Shown: positions 46,341 to 56,134, numbered from the stretch's first letter. The stretch is 64,000 nt of DNA from Paenibacillus assamensis DSM 18201 (GCF_000422445.1 NZ_KE383837.1:806001-870000), one strand, 5' to 3'. The notes: generated from the sequence alone by a model not told the origin. Program-made: numbers and translations.

Positions 46341-48536
46341 CTAGTTCATTATCCGTTGCACGGTATAAACGTCTTTAACGCGCTTAATCTTCTCTACAAC
46401 AGACTGTAAATGCTCCGTATTGCGAATCAATACCGTCATATGAATCATAGCCAGCTTGTTCTTGTCAGAACGGCCTGATACAGCCGCAATGTTTGTCTTA
46501 CTCTCGGATACTATTTGCAGCACCTCGTTCAAGAAGCCACGACGATCCATACCTGTAATTTCGATATCGACGCTGTAATTTGCTTCAATGGATTCTTCCC
46601 ATTCCACTGCAATGATACGAGCTGCTTCCTCCCCCTCCATCTCTTTGCGAAGGTTTAGACAATCTGTTCGGTGAACGGATACGCCACGGCCTCGTGTAAC
46701 ATAGCCGACGATGTCATCTCCAGGAACAGGGTTGCAGCAGCGCGCAAAGCGAATCAGCATATTATCTACGCCTTTAACACGAACACCGTTCGTCGGTCTC
46801 GGCTTCCTTTCCGATTCCCGCCTCACTTCTTTCACGTCTTTGCTCAGTTCGATCTGAGCTGCTTCTTCCGCTTCCTTGCGCAGCTTCTCCGTGAGCTTCG
46901 TGCATACTTGCGCAGCCGTCAAACCGCTAAAGCCAACTGCGGACAGCATATCTTCCGTGTCGTTAAAATTAAACTTTTTAGCTGCTTCCAACAACTTTTC
47001 TTCGTTCATCCACACTTGGGAATCCAACGACATACGCTTCAGCTCACGCTCAATGAGATCGCGACCTTTTTGTACGTTTTCTTCCCGCTTTTCTTTCTTG
47101 AACCACTGCTTAATTTTGGTCCGCGCATGAGAGGATTGCGCAATCTTGATCCAGTCTGCACTTGGTCCATAAGAATGTTTGGACGTCAAAATTTCAATAA
47201 TATCGCCTGTCTTAAGCTTATGGTCAAGTGGAACGATACGTCCATTTACCTTAGCGCCTATTGTACGGTTACCTACCTCCGTATGAATGCGATAAGCAAA
47301 ATCAAGCGGCACAGAACCACTAGGCAGCTCGATGACTTCACCTTTAGGCGTAAATACGAAAACAAGGTCAGAGAAAAAGTCCATCTTCAATGTTTCAACG
47401 AATTCGCTTGCATCCTTCGTTTCTTGCTGAAGATCAAGGATTTCACGCAGGAATGTCATCTTCTCTTCAAAACTGCCCCCTACAGAAAGTGCAGCATTGC
47501 TTCCGCTTCCTTCCTTGTATGCCCAGTGAGCCGCGATACCGTATTCAGCTGTACGATGCATGTCCCATGTACGAATTTGAACTTCAGTCGGCTCCCCAGT
47601 CGGGCCAACTACAGTCGTATGCAGGGATTGGTACATATTTGCCTTTGGCATGGCAATATAGTCTTTAAACCTGCCTGGCATAGGCTTCCATAAAGTATGG
47701 ATAATACCTAGCGTAGCATAGCAATCTTTAATATTGTCTACTAAGATTCGAATCGCAAGCAAATCATAAATTTCATTGAACTGCTTGTTTCTCATCGACA
47801 TTTTCTTATACACACTATAAATGTGCTTCGGTCGCCCAGACAGATCCGCTTCGATTCCCATCTCATTTAGCTTTTCTTTAATCCGCACGATAACATCTTC
47901 GATGTACTGCTCACGCTCAGCACGCTTTTTATGCATTAAGTTAGCAATACGATAATACTGCTGCGGATTCAAGTAGCGAAGTGCAATGTCCTCCATCTCC
48001 CACTTGATTGCGGAAATACCAAGACGATGTGCAATCGGACAAAAAATCTCCATTGTCTCATAAGCAATACGACGCTGGCTCTCCTCCGATTGGAACTTCA
48101 ACGTACGCATATTATGAAGGCGGTCTGCTAGTTTGATTACAATGACTCGGATGTCATTGGCCATCGCGACGAACATTTTGCGATAATTCTCGTTCTGCTG
48201 CTCTTCCTTAGAACGGAATTGAATCCGCTCCAGCTTCGTCAGACCGTCAACGAGCATTGCACAAGTCTCACCAAATTGTTCACGAATTTCATCAAGCGAT
48301 ACAGACGTATCCTCAACGACATCATGAAGCAGCGCAGCCACAACAGAAGTAGGATCCATCTGCATGCCTACGACAATATCCGCTACCGCGATCGGATGTA
48401 AAATATAAGGTTCTCCTGATTTACGCACCTGCCCGTGATGTGCCCGATCCGCAAATTCATACGCTTCACGAATTCGTTTCAAATCCGGTTCTTTCATATA
48501 GGCAGAAGCCTTATTCATTAAATGGTCGATGCCCAT
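46341..48536 (-). CDS. relA: Bifunctional (p)ppGpp synthetase/hydrolase RelA/SpoT
   Basis: A 731-residue stringent-response enzyme. The order is an HD hydrolase domain (about 25-180, motif LLHDVVEDT), a synthetase domain (about 235-345, with YQSLHTTVVGPTG), TGS (about 395-455), a helical and zinc-finger region with CCNPVPGDDIVGYVTRGRGVSVH, and a C-terminal ACT domain (about 655-730). Both catalytic halves look intact. The ATG at 48536 has AAAGGA about 14 nt upstream. A good promoter lies at 48607-48635. Confidence 0.95.
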   Translation of the reverse strand: MGIDHLMNKASAYMKEPDLKRIREAYEFADRAHHGQVRKSGEPYILHPIAVADIVVGMQMDPTSVVAALLHDVVEDTSVSLDEIREQFGETCAMLVDGLTKLERIQFRSKEEQQNENYRKMFVAMANDIRVIVIKLADRLHNMRTLKFQSEESQRRIAYETMEIFCPIAHRLGISAIKWEMEDIALRYLNPQQYYRIANLMHKKRAEREQYIEDVIVRIKEKLNEMGIEADLSGRPKHIYSVYKKMSMRNKQFNEIYDLLAIRILVDNIKDCYATLGIIHTLWKPMPGRFKDYIAMPKANMYQSLHTTVVGPTGEPTEVQIRTWDMHRTAEYGIAAHWAYKEGSGSNAALSVGGSFEEKMTFLREILDLQQETKDASEFVETLKMDFFSDLVFVFTPKGEVIELPSGSVPLDFAYRIHTEVGNRTIGAKVNGRIVPLDHKLKTGDIIEILTSKHSYGPSADWIKIAQSSHARTKIKQWFKKEKREENVQKGRDLIERELKRMSLDSQVWMNEEKLLEAAKKFNFNDTEDMLSAVGFSGLTAAQVCTKLTEKLRKEAEEAAQIELSKDVKEVRRESERKPRPTNGVRVKGVDNMLIRFARCCNPVPGDDIVGYVTRGRGVSVHRTDCLNLRKEMEGEEAARIIAVEWEESIEANYSVDIEITGMDRRGFLNEVLQIVSESKTNIAAVSGRSDKNKLAMIHMTVLIRNTEHLQSVVEKIKRVKDVYTVQRIMN

Positions 48537-48606
48537 AGGACTCGTCTCGATTCCTTTCTATCCGGGTCACTTAGTTAACCCAGCCCTGTTTACAGATTAT
48601 CCTATA

Positions 48607-48635
48607 ATTATGCCTTTGAACCGTAGTGACGTCAA
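48607..48635 (-). promoter_or_regulatory. Sigma-A promoter of relA
   Basis: On the minus strand TTGACG (48630-48635), 17 bp, then CATAAT (48607-48612), about 70 bp before the relA start. Confidence 0.7.
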
Positions 48636-48828
48636 TGGTCAACCACAGTTGAACCTCATCCTTTTTGTCAAACAATGTCGAAATATGAGCTAGTATATGG
48701 AAAAATAGAAGTGGGTGTTATATTTTTTGACATGAACTTGCAAAATATACTTGCTTTCTACACCCCCTGCGATGTAAATTATATAGTTAGAATTTATCAA
48801 TGAACGTTATTAAAGGAGTGCATAGGCA

Positions 48829-50106
48829 TTGCAACGCGAAATCCAAGTGTTGGATAAACCACCATTACTACCAGGACTTATGCTTAGTTTGCAGCATTTG
48901 TTCGCCATGTTCGGATCGACCATCCTCGTACCAAATTTATTCAACGTCGACCCAGGCATCGTTCTACTTATGAATGGCCTTGGCACTTTGCTTTACCTTA
49001 TTCTTTGCCGCGGACTTATTCCCGCTTATCTCGGCTCCAGCTTTGCCTTTATTGCTCCAGTAACCATCGTATTAGCTGGACACGCCGAGAACTACTCTAA
49101 AGCACTTGGTGCCTTTATCGTATGCGGCCTTGTATTTGTTGTTGTCGCTCTAATCGTAAAATGGATCGGCACACGCTGGTTAGACGTATTATTCCCTCCC
49201 GCAGCAATGGGAGCTATCGTAGCGGTTATTGGTCTAGAGTTGATTCCGGTAGCAGCAGGTATGTCTGACTTTATTCCAGGTCAAGATGGAGTCATTGATC
49301 CTGCGAACGTGAAATTAGCACTTCTTACATTAGGTGTTACGGTTATTGGTACGGTTATGTTCCGCGGTTTCCTCAAGATCATTCCAGTCCTCATCGGAAT
49401 TATTACAGGTTATGTAGCTGCTTACTTTATGGGTGTAATCAATATGGATAGTGTTGCGAATGCGCCCCTTTTCAAATTGCCGACGTTCACATATCCAGAG
49501 TTCGATATGACAGCCATCCTCATCGTATTGCCTGCGGCACTTGTCGTAATCGTTGAACATGTAGGGCATCTCATGGTTACAAGTAATATTGTAGGCAGTG
49601 ACCTATCCAAGAAACCAGGACTTCATCGTTCTTTGCTTGGTAACGGTATATCGACCATTATTTCTGGATTTCTCGGTTCAACACCGAATACAACATACGG
49701 CGAAAATATCGGTGTTATGGCGTTAACACGCGTATATTCTGTCTATGTTATCGGAGGGGCAGCGGTTATTGCAATCGCGATGTCATTCCTAGGTAAGGTC
49801 TCCGCGCTTATCGCTAACATTCCTGTAGCTGTTATGGGCGGCGTATCATTGCTGTTATTCGGTATCATCGCTGCATCAGGTTTCCGAATTTTGATTGAAT
49901 CTAAAGTTAACCTCGGGAATCCAAAAGACATGCTGCTTACAACACTCGTTATTGTCATCGGAATTAGCCATGCACAACTGAAGATTGGGGATGTCGAGCT
50001 AAAAGGAATGGCATTGGCGACAGTACTCGCAATCGTATTGAATCTATTTTTCATCATCATTGAAAAGCTCGGACTATCGAATGACAAGGAACCAACTTCG
50101 CATTAA
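48829..50106 (+). CDS. uraA: Uracil permease (NCS2/UraA family)
   Basis: A 425-residue nucleobase:cation symporter with about 14 membrane segments. The start PLLPGLMLSLQHLFAMFGSTILVP is characteristic of UraA/PyrP. The substrate-contact Glu segments are VVIVEHVGHLM and, in the later half, STPNTTYGENIGVMALTRV, which is typical of uracil transporters rather than xanthine/urate ones. The start is a TTG 8 nt after AAAGGAGTG. It is divergent from relA and convergent with apt, with which it shares a terminator. No purine riboswitch or PyrR-type attenuator is recognised upstream. Confidence 0.9.
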   Translation: MQREIQVLDKPPLLPGLMLSLQHLFAMFGSTILVPNLFNVDPGIVLLMNGLGTLLYLILCRGLIPAYLGSSFAFIAPVTIVLAGHAENYSKALGAFIVCGLVFVVVALIVKWIGTRWLDVLFPPAAMGAIVAVIGLELIPVAAGMSDFIPGQDGVIDPANVKLALLTLGVTVIGTVMFRGFLKIIPVLIGIITGYVAAYFMGVINMDSVANAPLFKLPTFTYPEFDMTAILIVLPAALVVIVEHVGHLMVTSNIVGSDLSKKPGLHRSLLGNGISTIISGFLGSTPNTTYGENIGVMALTRVYSVYVIGGAAVIAIAMSFLGKVSALIANIPVAVMGGVSLLLFGIIAASGFRILIESKVNLGNPKDMLLTTLVIVIGISHAQLKIGDVELKGMALATVLAIVLNLFFIIIEKLGLSNDKEPTSH

Positions 50107-50120
50107 TCCTTGCTTCATCA

Positions 50121-50166
50121 AAAAGAACCTTCGACCCACTTGTTTGTGGATTGAAGGTTCTTTTGT
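50121..50166. terminator. Bidirectional terminator between uraA and apt
   Basis: AAAGAACCTTC / GAAGGTTCTTT stem with an inner CCAC / GTGG pairing. T-runs follow on both strands (TTTTGTTT on plus, TTTTTG on minus). The outer stem matches the terminator at 61566-61611. Confidence 0.88.
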
Positions 50167-50212
50167 TTATCATTTCATTCAACGCAAAGCAGCGCCAAAC
50201 GTATAATTTCGA

Positions 50213-50725
50213 TTAATAAGTAACAAGGGAGTGAACGTCAACACCATTAAGCTTCTCACGGCCATCCAAGTAGCCAAGCTCGATAAGGAATGCTGCTCCC
50301 ACAACTACTCCGCCCAATTGCTCAATCATTTGAATTGTAGCTGCAATAGTGCCGCCTGTTGCCAATAAATCATCAGCAATTAGTACTTTTTGACCTGGTT
50401 GAATCGAGTCGCGGTGAATGGCAAGCTTGTCCTTACCGTATTCTTTACCATAGTCCGCTTCCACTGTATTGCCAGGAAGCTTACCGCTCTTACGGATCGG
50501 CACAAAGCCTTTACCCATCATAAGAGCAAGTGGAGCACCGATAACGAAACCACGAGCTTCTGGACCCGCGATCAAGTCGATCTCTTTATCTTCTACCATT
50601 TTTTGAATGGATTCAATCGCCTCGCGATAAACATCACCGTCTTTTAGCAATGTTGTAATGTCTTTGAAGCGAATGCCCGGCTCTGGAAAGTCCGGAATAA
50701 CACGAATATACTCTTTGAAATCCAC
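50213..50725 (-). CDS. apt: Adenine phosphoribosyltransferase
   Basis: A 170-residue salvage enzyme converting adenine and PRPP to AMP. The PRPP-binding motif is [13 protein letters not shown], the N-terminal [18 protein letters not shown] is canonical, and the hood loop [15 protein letters not shown] is present. The start is a GTG 7 nt after AAGGAGG. It lies downstream of recJ, and a TTAATCAG/CTGATTAA hairpin (50745-50764) lies between the two. The recJ-apt-relA order of B. subtilis is interrupted here by uraA. Confidence 0.95.
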   Translation of the reverse strand: MDFKEYIRVIPDFPEPGIRFKDITTLLKDGDVYREAIESIQKMVEDKEIDLIAGPEARGFVIGAPLALMMGKGFVPIRKSGKLPGNTVEADYGKEYGKDKLAIHRDSIQPGQKVLIADDLLATGGTIAATIQMIEQLGGVVVGAAFLIELGYLDGREKLNGVDVHSLVTY

Positions 50726-50836
50726 GAGAGTTCCTCCTTGACGGTTAATCAGTAAGCTGATTAATCAAATATACATAATCATAATAACAATAACCTCAGC
50801 TATTTCGTAGAGGGATTTCATTTAACCCTATCTATT

Positions 50837-53236
50837 TCACGCAGTTGACACCTGTTGAGACTTATTACTGCCCCAAAGCGACAATAACCGTTCTGCCAAC
50901 TGCTCAGAGGCTGCTTCATTCCATAATGACTCCCAGCGACTTATCGTATCCCATCGCTTGTAATGCTCGGAGGATTCCAATGACGTCTTCTGCGGCTTCT
51001 CCACAATTTCGTAAGTACCACCCGTTGCATGCTCGCTGAACGTAACGAAACCTAACTCTGCGAATACGTTCATCAAGTACTCCCACTCACGCGGAGATAG
51101 ACCCGACTTGTGAGCTAACGATATTCGTGTACCTTCATCATTCAGCCATGATCCTAACTGTTTGCAAGCAGCAAAGGCAGGAATGATTCGTTCACGGGCA
51201 GGTGGTCTAATCCCCTTCTCAAAAGGCTGACGATTCAATATAACATGAATTCGTTCTACATGCGAGAAGCGCTGTGCCCATTGCTCCCAGACGGACTGAT
51301 CATCAGGAATTGAGCTGATCACAAGATCGCGTATTGCCTTATCCTCTTGATTAGGCTGACCATTAACCATGCTAGTCCATCTTACAAAGGTTTCCCCTGC
51401 ATAAACAGTCGCCTCTTCAGGCGTTGTTAGCCATGCAACAGGACCACGCCCTAAAGATTCAAGCTTGCGTGCCAGCTCTACCGCTGCCACAACAGGTTCT
51501 TTTGTACCCCTAAGATCAATAAGTTGGACATGATTAATACGAATATCTTTCAGCATTAATTGTGGACGGCGCGAACCATTCCATTCATTAATAGACAATT
51601 CACCCAATACATCCACTTGAGCAAGCGGTGAAATAATATCTGATAACTCTCCTCGCTGAAAAGCCACCGCATCCAATGTAGCACGGTCTTGCGATAACAT
51701 CAACTTTAAATGTTGGCCTTCTTTTCCCATCGTACGCTTATCTTGTATAGAAGCATCACGAATAACGATTCGAGGCTGTGGATTTCCCATGCCAAATGGC
51801 TCTAAACGGCCTAACTCGTCTATTACTTGAAGAGGCACATCCTTCAGCGTACATACTGCATCAACATCCGTACACGGAACAAAATGCTCAGGCGTAAGCT
51901 GCGATTGCGCAATAACCTGCATCTTCTGTTCTAGCTCAGGTAGCTTATTAATAGCTATTGTCATCCCCGCAGCTGCATGGTGACCGCCATAATGTTCAAA
52001 AAGATCTGCACAATCCGTCATCGCTCCGTACAAATCAAAACCGTCAATGGAACGAGCTGAACCTTTACAAAGTCCTTTTTCGGAATCAATTCCTAAAATA
52101 AACGTAGGACGATAATAACGATCTACCAACTTAGATGCAACGATCCCAATAACACCAACATTCCATTCTTCATTTGCCAAAACGATAACAGAAGGAACTT
52201 CCCCGCCATTTGCCTCGATTTTAGCTGCCATCTGCTTCTCAGCTTCCTTGACAGTTACGTCAACAATCTTTTGGCGTTCTTTGTTCAAACTATCCAGCTC
52301 TTCTGCCAAAACTTTTGCTTCTGCCAAGTCATCTGCGATAAGCAATTTAACTGCCAAATCAGCGTGAGCCAAGCGACCACTAGCATTAATGCGAGGCGCC
52401 ATCGAAAACGCAATATTTGTAGCTACAAGCTGATTACGATCAACCCCGCCTATGTCCAACAACGCTTGAATGCCCGGATAGATCGTTCGTTTCATTCGTT
52501 GTAATGCTTCACGAACAATGATACGATTTTCGCCTACCAATGGCATTAAATCTGCAACTGTACCAATAGCAGCAATCTCCAACAAATGCTCTGGCGCTTT
52601 GCCTAATAAAGCATGTGCGAGTTTAAAGGCAACACCGACGCCCGCCAATCCTTTGAATGGATACGGGCATGTCGGAAGCTTAGGGTTTACTAATGCATAG
52701 GCTTCTGGCAGCAATGCAGGCGGTTCATGATGATCGGTAACGACAACATCAATACCAAGCTGCTTCGCATAAGCGATCTGATCCACAGCACTTACACCAG
52801 TATCGACCGTTACAATTAAGCTCACACCCTGATTTTTGGCTAAATCGAGTGCAGCATTGTTTAAACCATACCCTTCATTCGCTCGGTGCGGAATATAATA
52901 GTCAAAATGAGCTCCTAACTCTCTCATGACAAAAACCATAAGAGATGTGCTGGAAACACCATCTGCATCATAGTCCCCGTATATGCGAATATGCTCCTTC
53001 TGTTCTACCGCTCGATGAATCCGCTCTACCGCTTCCTTCATTCCAGCTAACAGATAAGGATCATGAACAGCCTCTAAATTATCATAAAGGAAACTGTGAA
53101 TACCGTCTCCATCTTCGATGCCTCGAACGATTAGCAGCTTGGCTAAAAGCGGAGAAATCCCTGCTTCGACAGCTAGCTGTTCAGCTCTTTGTTCTGACAC
53201 TTCTGCACAGCGCCAACGAGTTCGTGATTGAAGCAT
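50837..53236 (-). CDS. recJ: Single-stranded-DNA exonuclease RecJ
   Basis: A 799-residue 5'-3' exonuclease for recombination and mismatch repair. The DHH phosphoesterase domain holds DYDADG, VDTGVS and TDHHE (about 75-150). The DHHA1 domain follows (about 350-450, with YGGHHAAAGM), then an OB fold. The last 200 residues form the extra C-terminal domain common in Bacillales RecJ. I chose the ATG at 53236 because AAAGGAG lies 6 nt upstream; the ATG 18 bp further out starts before that site. A candidate promoter is at 53369-53397. Confidence 0.93.
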   Translation of the reverse strand: MLQSRTRWRCAEVSEQRAEQLAVEAGISPLLAKLLIVRGIEDGDGIHSFLYDNLEAVHDPYLLAGMKEAVERIHRAVEQKEHIRIYGDYDADGVSSTSLMVFVMRELGAHFDYYIPHRANEGYGLNNAALDLAKNQGVSLIVTVDTGVSAVDQIAYAKQLGIDVVVTDHHEPPALLPEAYALVNPKLPTCPYPFKGLAGVGVAFKLAHALLGKAPEHLLEIAAIGTVADLMPLVGENRIIVREALQRMKRTIYPGIQALLDIGGVDRNQLVATNIAFSMAPRINASGRLAHADLAVKLLIADDLAEAKVLAEELDSLNKERQKIVDVTVKEAEKQMAAKIEANGGEVPSVIVLANEEWNVGVIGIVASKLVDRYYRPTFILGIDSEKGLCKGSARSIDGFDLYGAMTDCADLFEHYGGHHAAAGMTIAINKLPELEQKMQVIAQSQLTPEHFVPCTDVDAVCTLKDVPLQVIDELGRLEPFGMGNPQPRIVIRDASIQDKRTMGKEGQHLKLMLSQDRATLDAVAFQRGELSDIISPLAQVDVLGELSINEWNGSRRPQLMLKDIRINHVQLIDLRGTKEPVVAAVELARKLESLGRGPVAWLTTPEEATVYAGETFVRWTSMVNGQPNQEDKAIRDLVISSIPDDQSVWEQWAQRFSHVERIHVILNRQPFEKGIRPPARERIIPAFAACKQLGSWLNDEGTRISLAHKSGLSPREWEYLMNVFAELGFVTFSEHATGGTYEIVEKPQKTSLESSEHYKRWDTISRWESLWNEAASEQLAERLLSLWGSNKSQQVSTA

Positions 53237-53301
53237 ACCATTCTCCTTTAACATTCATTTGCAGTTAACCTCGATGTTAACTTGCGCCTCATTTAACACA
53301 T

Positions 53302-53331
53302 CTGAGCCGCGTCTAGGTAGACGCGGCTCAG
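53302..53331 (-). other. Perfect 13-bp hairpin in the recJ leader
   Basis: CTGAGCCGCGTCT / AGACGCGGCTCAG with a 4-nt loop. No T-run follows. It lies between the recJ promoter and start codon, so it could end secDF transcripts imperfectly or shape the recJ leader. Confidence 0.65.
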
Positions 53332-53368
53332 CTACAGATGGAAGCTTTCATGAACAGACCGACACAGC

Positions 53369-53397
53369 ATTCTACCTGTGCTCAGTGTGTGCATCAA
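53369..53397 (-). promoter_or_regulatory. Candidate sigma-A promoter of recJ
   Basis: On the minus strand TTGATG (53392-53397), 17 bp, then TAGAAT (53369-53374). Confidence 0.5.
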
Positions 53398-53422
53398 GCA
53401 CCAAAACTATCACATATATTGA

Positions 53423-54337
53423 TTATACTTCTTGCGGCTTGCGATTGTTAGGCTTTTTGTCGCCTGCACGTTCGCGAAGCACAACCCATAATGGGCTAGC
53501 AATAAAGATTGAAGAGTAGGCACCGAATGCCAAACCGATTACGATTGCAAGCGAGAACATACGAATCGACTCACTACCGAAGATAAGTAGACATAATGCC
53601 GTAACAAGAACAGTAAGCATCGTATTAATCGTACGTGTTAGCGTCTGGTTCACACTTGAGTTAACTAGTTTGTCCAAATCGCTGCGATTACGAAGTTTCG
53701 CAAAACGAAGGTTCTCACGAATACGGTCAAAGATAACGATCGTATCATTAATAGAGAAACCGATGATCGTTAATACCGCAATAATAAACGGAAGGTTAAC
53801 CTCTAAGTTGAAAATGGAGAACACGCTAATAACCATAAACGCATCATGCAGCAAAGCAACGATCGCTGCAATCGCGAATCTCCATTCAAAGCGAATACTT
53901 ACGTAAATGATAATACCTATTGAGGCAATCAATACGGAGTAAATCGCGTTACGCTGAAGTTCACGAGCGATTTCCACATCCACAATATTTACTTCAATAG
54001 AAGAGCCAGGAGAAAGTTTTTCAATATCTTTCTTCAACTGAGCCTCTTCAGTATCAGCTAGAACCTCGGTGAATCGGATAGCCATACGCTCACTACCCTC
54101 TGTAATAACAGGGGGCTTCTCAAGTTTATAGCCAGCCAAAGCTTGTTCCATTTGCTGCTTACTGATTGGTTGCTTCAAGGTGATATCGACATTGGTTCCT
54201 GAGCTGAAGTCAACCCCGTAGTTCAATCCGCGGAACGCTAAAGTTCCAACACCAAGAAGTGTAATGACGATCGAAAAGATGAAGAAGTATTTACTTACCT
54301 TCATGAAATCGAAATTGTAACTAGTCTTAAAGTTCAC
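53423..54337 (-). CDS. secF: Protein-export membrane protein SecF
   Basis: A 304-residue RND-type component of the Sec translocon. Helix 1 (about 15-35) is followed by the extracytoplasmic P1-like domain (35-130), then five helices. The conserved GLNYGVDFSSGT and FSINDTIVIFDRIRENLR segments identify SecF. I chose the GTG at 54337, about 10 nt after AAGGAG; a GTG 9 bp upstream sits too close to that site. It overlaps the secD stop by 11 bp. B. subtilis fuses the two as SecDF, whereas here they are separate genes. Confidence 0.92.
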   Translation of the reverse strand: MNFKTSYNFDFMKVSKYFFIFSIVITLLGVGTLAFRGLNYGVDFSSGTNVDITLKQPISKQQMEQALAGYKLEKPPVITEGSERMAIRFTEVLADTEEAQLKKDIEKLSPGSSIEVNIVDVEIARELQRNAIYSVLIASIGIIIYVSIRFEWRFAIAAIVALLHDAFMVISVFSIFNLEVNLPFIIAVLTIIGFSINDTIVIFDRIRENLRFAKLRNRSDLDKLVNSSVNQTLTRTINTMLTVLVTALCLLIFGSESIRMFSLAIVIGLAFGAYSSIFIASPLWVVLRERAGDKKPNNRKPQEV

Positions 54338-55607
54338 GGATTTCACTCTCCTTCACACCAAAGTAAGACGGCTTGTTGAGCTTATTGCTTCTCACAAGCA
54401 GCTGCAAGAATATGCGGGAGAGGAATACATTTGTGAAAATACTTATAACAACAGTAAGCATCATAATAAACGCAAAGCCTTTAACTTGGCTTTCGCCCAG
54501 AGCGTACATAACTCCACCAGCAATGATCGTAGTTACGTTTGCATCAAGAATAGTACGGAACGAGCTCTTGGAACCCGCTTTAACTGCAGAAGAAACGGAT
54601 TTCCCTGCACGCATTTCTTCACGAATACGCTCGTACGTAATAATGTTCGCATCCACAGCCATACCAAGACCCAATACGAATGCCGCAATACCCGGCAAAG
54701 TAAGCGTCGTGTCTGACAACCAGAATACAACGAAATGAAGCCAAATAAATAGAATCAAGGAGAAGCTAGCAATAATACCAGGCAAACGGTAGTAAATTAA
54801 CATAAAGAGCAATACCAATACCGTACCAATGACACCTGCTTTGATCGTTTGATTCAATGAAAGCTGTCCTAGGGAAGCGGATACGCTCTGCGTGTACTTC
54901 TCTGTCAACTTGAGCGGCAAAGAACCTAGGTTAATCGTGTCTTTAAGCTCATTTGCTTCTTCCTGACTTCCTTGTCCTGTAATCGTAGCCTCAGTACCTG
55001 TGATCGGGAATTGTACACTTGGTGCTGAGATCAATTTCTCATCCATAAAAATAGCTAATTGATTGCGTGCTTGTGTCGGATCTGGATTAGCTAGTTTAGA
55101 AAGCCTTGTCGTAATTTCTCCGAACTTCTGACCATCTTTTAGTTTAATTGCGACAACAGGTCTTCTCAACTCATCAGAAATGACCGAAGCGCCGCCTTCA
55201 ACAAAATCCGTTCCTTTTAATTCAACTTTACAATAATCCGTTGGGCTTTTACATCCATCGGAGCTGCGGAACGTGAGGACAGCTGGACTTTTCAGTTTCT
55301 TACGAACGGTTTCCTCGTCCTGAACGTCTGCCAATTTAACACGTATACGGTTAGAACCTTCCGTCGTTATTTCTGGCTCACTTGTTCCTGTTGCATTAAT
55401 ACGTTTCTCCAAGCTTTTAGCGGTCTGTACGAGCGCATCTGGAGTCACCTGTCCACCTGGTTCAAGAGGTGAAGCTTCATATAAAATTTCGAAGCCACCC
55501 TTCAAATCTAGGCCTAGGTGAATCTTGTTGAGGATCGTAGGGCTCGTCCAAATAATAATACCAAGCGATACGACCACGATGAACAAGAACGTCATCACCC
55601 TTTTCAT
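54327..55607 (-). CDS. secD: Protein-export membrane protein SecD
   Basis: A 426-residue partner of SecF that uses the proton gradient to pull exported proteins. An N-terminal helix (5-25) and the LGLDLKGGFEILYE motif precede the large extracytoplasmic domain (about 35-240), then six helices follow. The membrane motifs IAAFVLGLGMAVDANIITYERIREEM and FRTILDANVTTIIAG carry the conserved Asp residues. GGGGACGAT lies before the ATG. A strong promoter sits at 55643-55671. Confidence 0.94.
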   Translation of the reverse strand: MKRVMTFLFIVVVSLGIIIWTSPTILNKIHLGLDLKGGFEILYEASPLEPGGQVTPDALVQTAKSLEKRINATGTSEPEITTEGSNRIRVKLADVQDEETVRKKLKSPAVLTFRSSDGCKSPTDYCKVELKGTDFVEGGASVISDELRRPVVAIKLKDGQKFGEITTRLSKLANPDPTQARNQLAIFMDEKLISAPSVQFPITGTEATITGQGSQEEANELKDTINLGSLPLKLTEKYTQSVSASLGQLSLNQTIKAGVIGTVLVLLFMLIYYRLPGIIASFSLILFIWLHFVVFWLSDTTLTLPGIAAFVLGLGMAVDANIITYERIREEMRAGKSVSSAVKAGSKSSFRTILDANVTTIIAGGVMYALGESQVKGFAFIMMLTVVISIFTNVFLSRIFLQLLVRSNKLNKPSYFGVKESEIREL

Positions 55608-55642
55608 ATCGTCCCCATTCCCCTTTCATGTTCAATATTCCT

Positions 55643-55671
55643 ATTATATCGACGGTCAAAAAACGAGTCAA
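55643..55671 (-). promoter_or_regulatory. Sigma-A promoter of secDF
   Basis: On the minus strand TTGACT (55666-55671), 17 bp, then TATAAT (55643-55648), 36 bp before the secD start. Confidence 0.85.
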
Positions 55672-55697
55672 TTTTTCATTAATCGCCTTAGTCACCG

Positions 55698-55730
55698 CAA
55701 AAAAAGCCTCACCTTATGAAAAGGGAGACC
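55698..55730 (-). terminator. Terminator overlapping the 3' end of comN
   Basis: On the minus strand GTCTCCC pairs with GGTGAGGC (one bulge, one G-U) and is followed by TTTTTTT. The hairpin begins inside the last codons of comN and the T-run lies after its stop. Confidence 0.65.
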
Positions 55731-55980
55731 CTTTATAGGCAGCCATCGTTGCATAGTTCATAAACTGTGTCGTCCTAAGCGACAAAATATCGTTCACGAT
55801 ACGATGAAGCGCAGGCTCTTCTGCTTCTTTTTTGTATCGTGCACTCACACATTCCCATATGTCCTTATCCGTCACATGCTCATAACCTAGCAAATGAAAT
55901 TCTTCTGCTTTGCTCTGACAGAGAAGCTCGATATCTTGATCTAAGATGCTACTGATCCGCCCTTCCAAAACTTGATCCAT
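55714..55980 (-). CDS. comN: ComN-like post-transcriptional regulator (YrzD)
   Basis: An 88-residue cytoplasmic helical protein. In B. subtilis ComN acts on comE mRNA and binds DivIVA. The central segment EEFHLLGYEHVTDKDIWECVSARYKK is typical of the family. The assignment also rests on position between spoVB and secDF. GGAGAGG lies about 10 nt before the ATG. Divergent from spoVB. Confidence 0.8.
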   Translation of the reverse strand: MDQVLEGRISSILDQDIELLCQSKAEEFHLLGYEHVTDKDIWECVSARYKKEAEEPALHRIVNDILSLRTTQFMNYATMAAYKGSPFS

Positions 55981-56134
55981 AACGAAAGCCTCTCCTTCTT
56001 TTCCTTCTTTTCCTTCTTCAATTCATCACTGCCATTGTAAATTCGCGCTAAACCGGTCATGTTCCTGCTTGCCATCGTTAATTGAAACAAAAAAAGCCTG
56101 CACATGTCCAATCGGACAACTGCATACATATGAA

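Noticed and set aside
46671-47693. 340-codon plus-strand open frame inside relA
   Set aside because: It lies antisense to a fully conserved relA and its product is rich in Cys, Phe and His with no recognisable domain. The same holds for 21688-22368 (in alaS), 39638-40333 and 40487-41194 (in aspS) and 15293-15961 (in trhP2).
48736-48790. Promoter of uraA from TTGACA at 48738
   Set aside because: The nearest TATACT is only 13 bp away and no other -10 fits, so the start site cannot be assigned.
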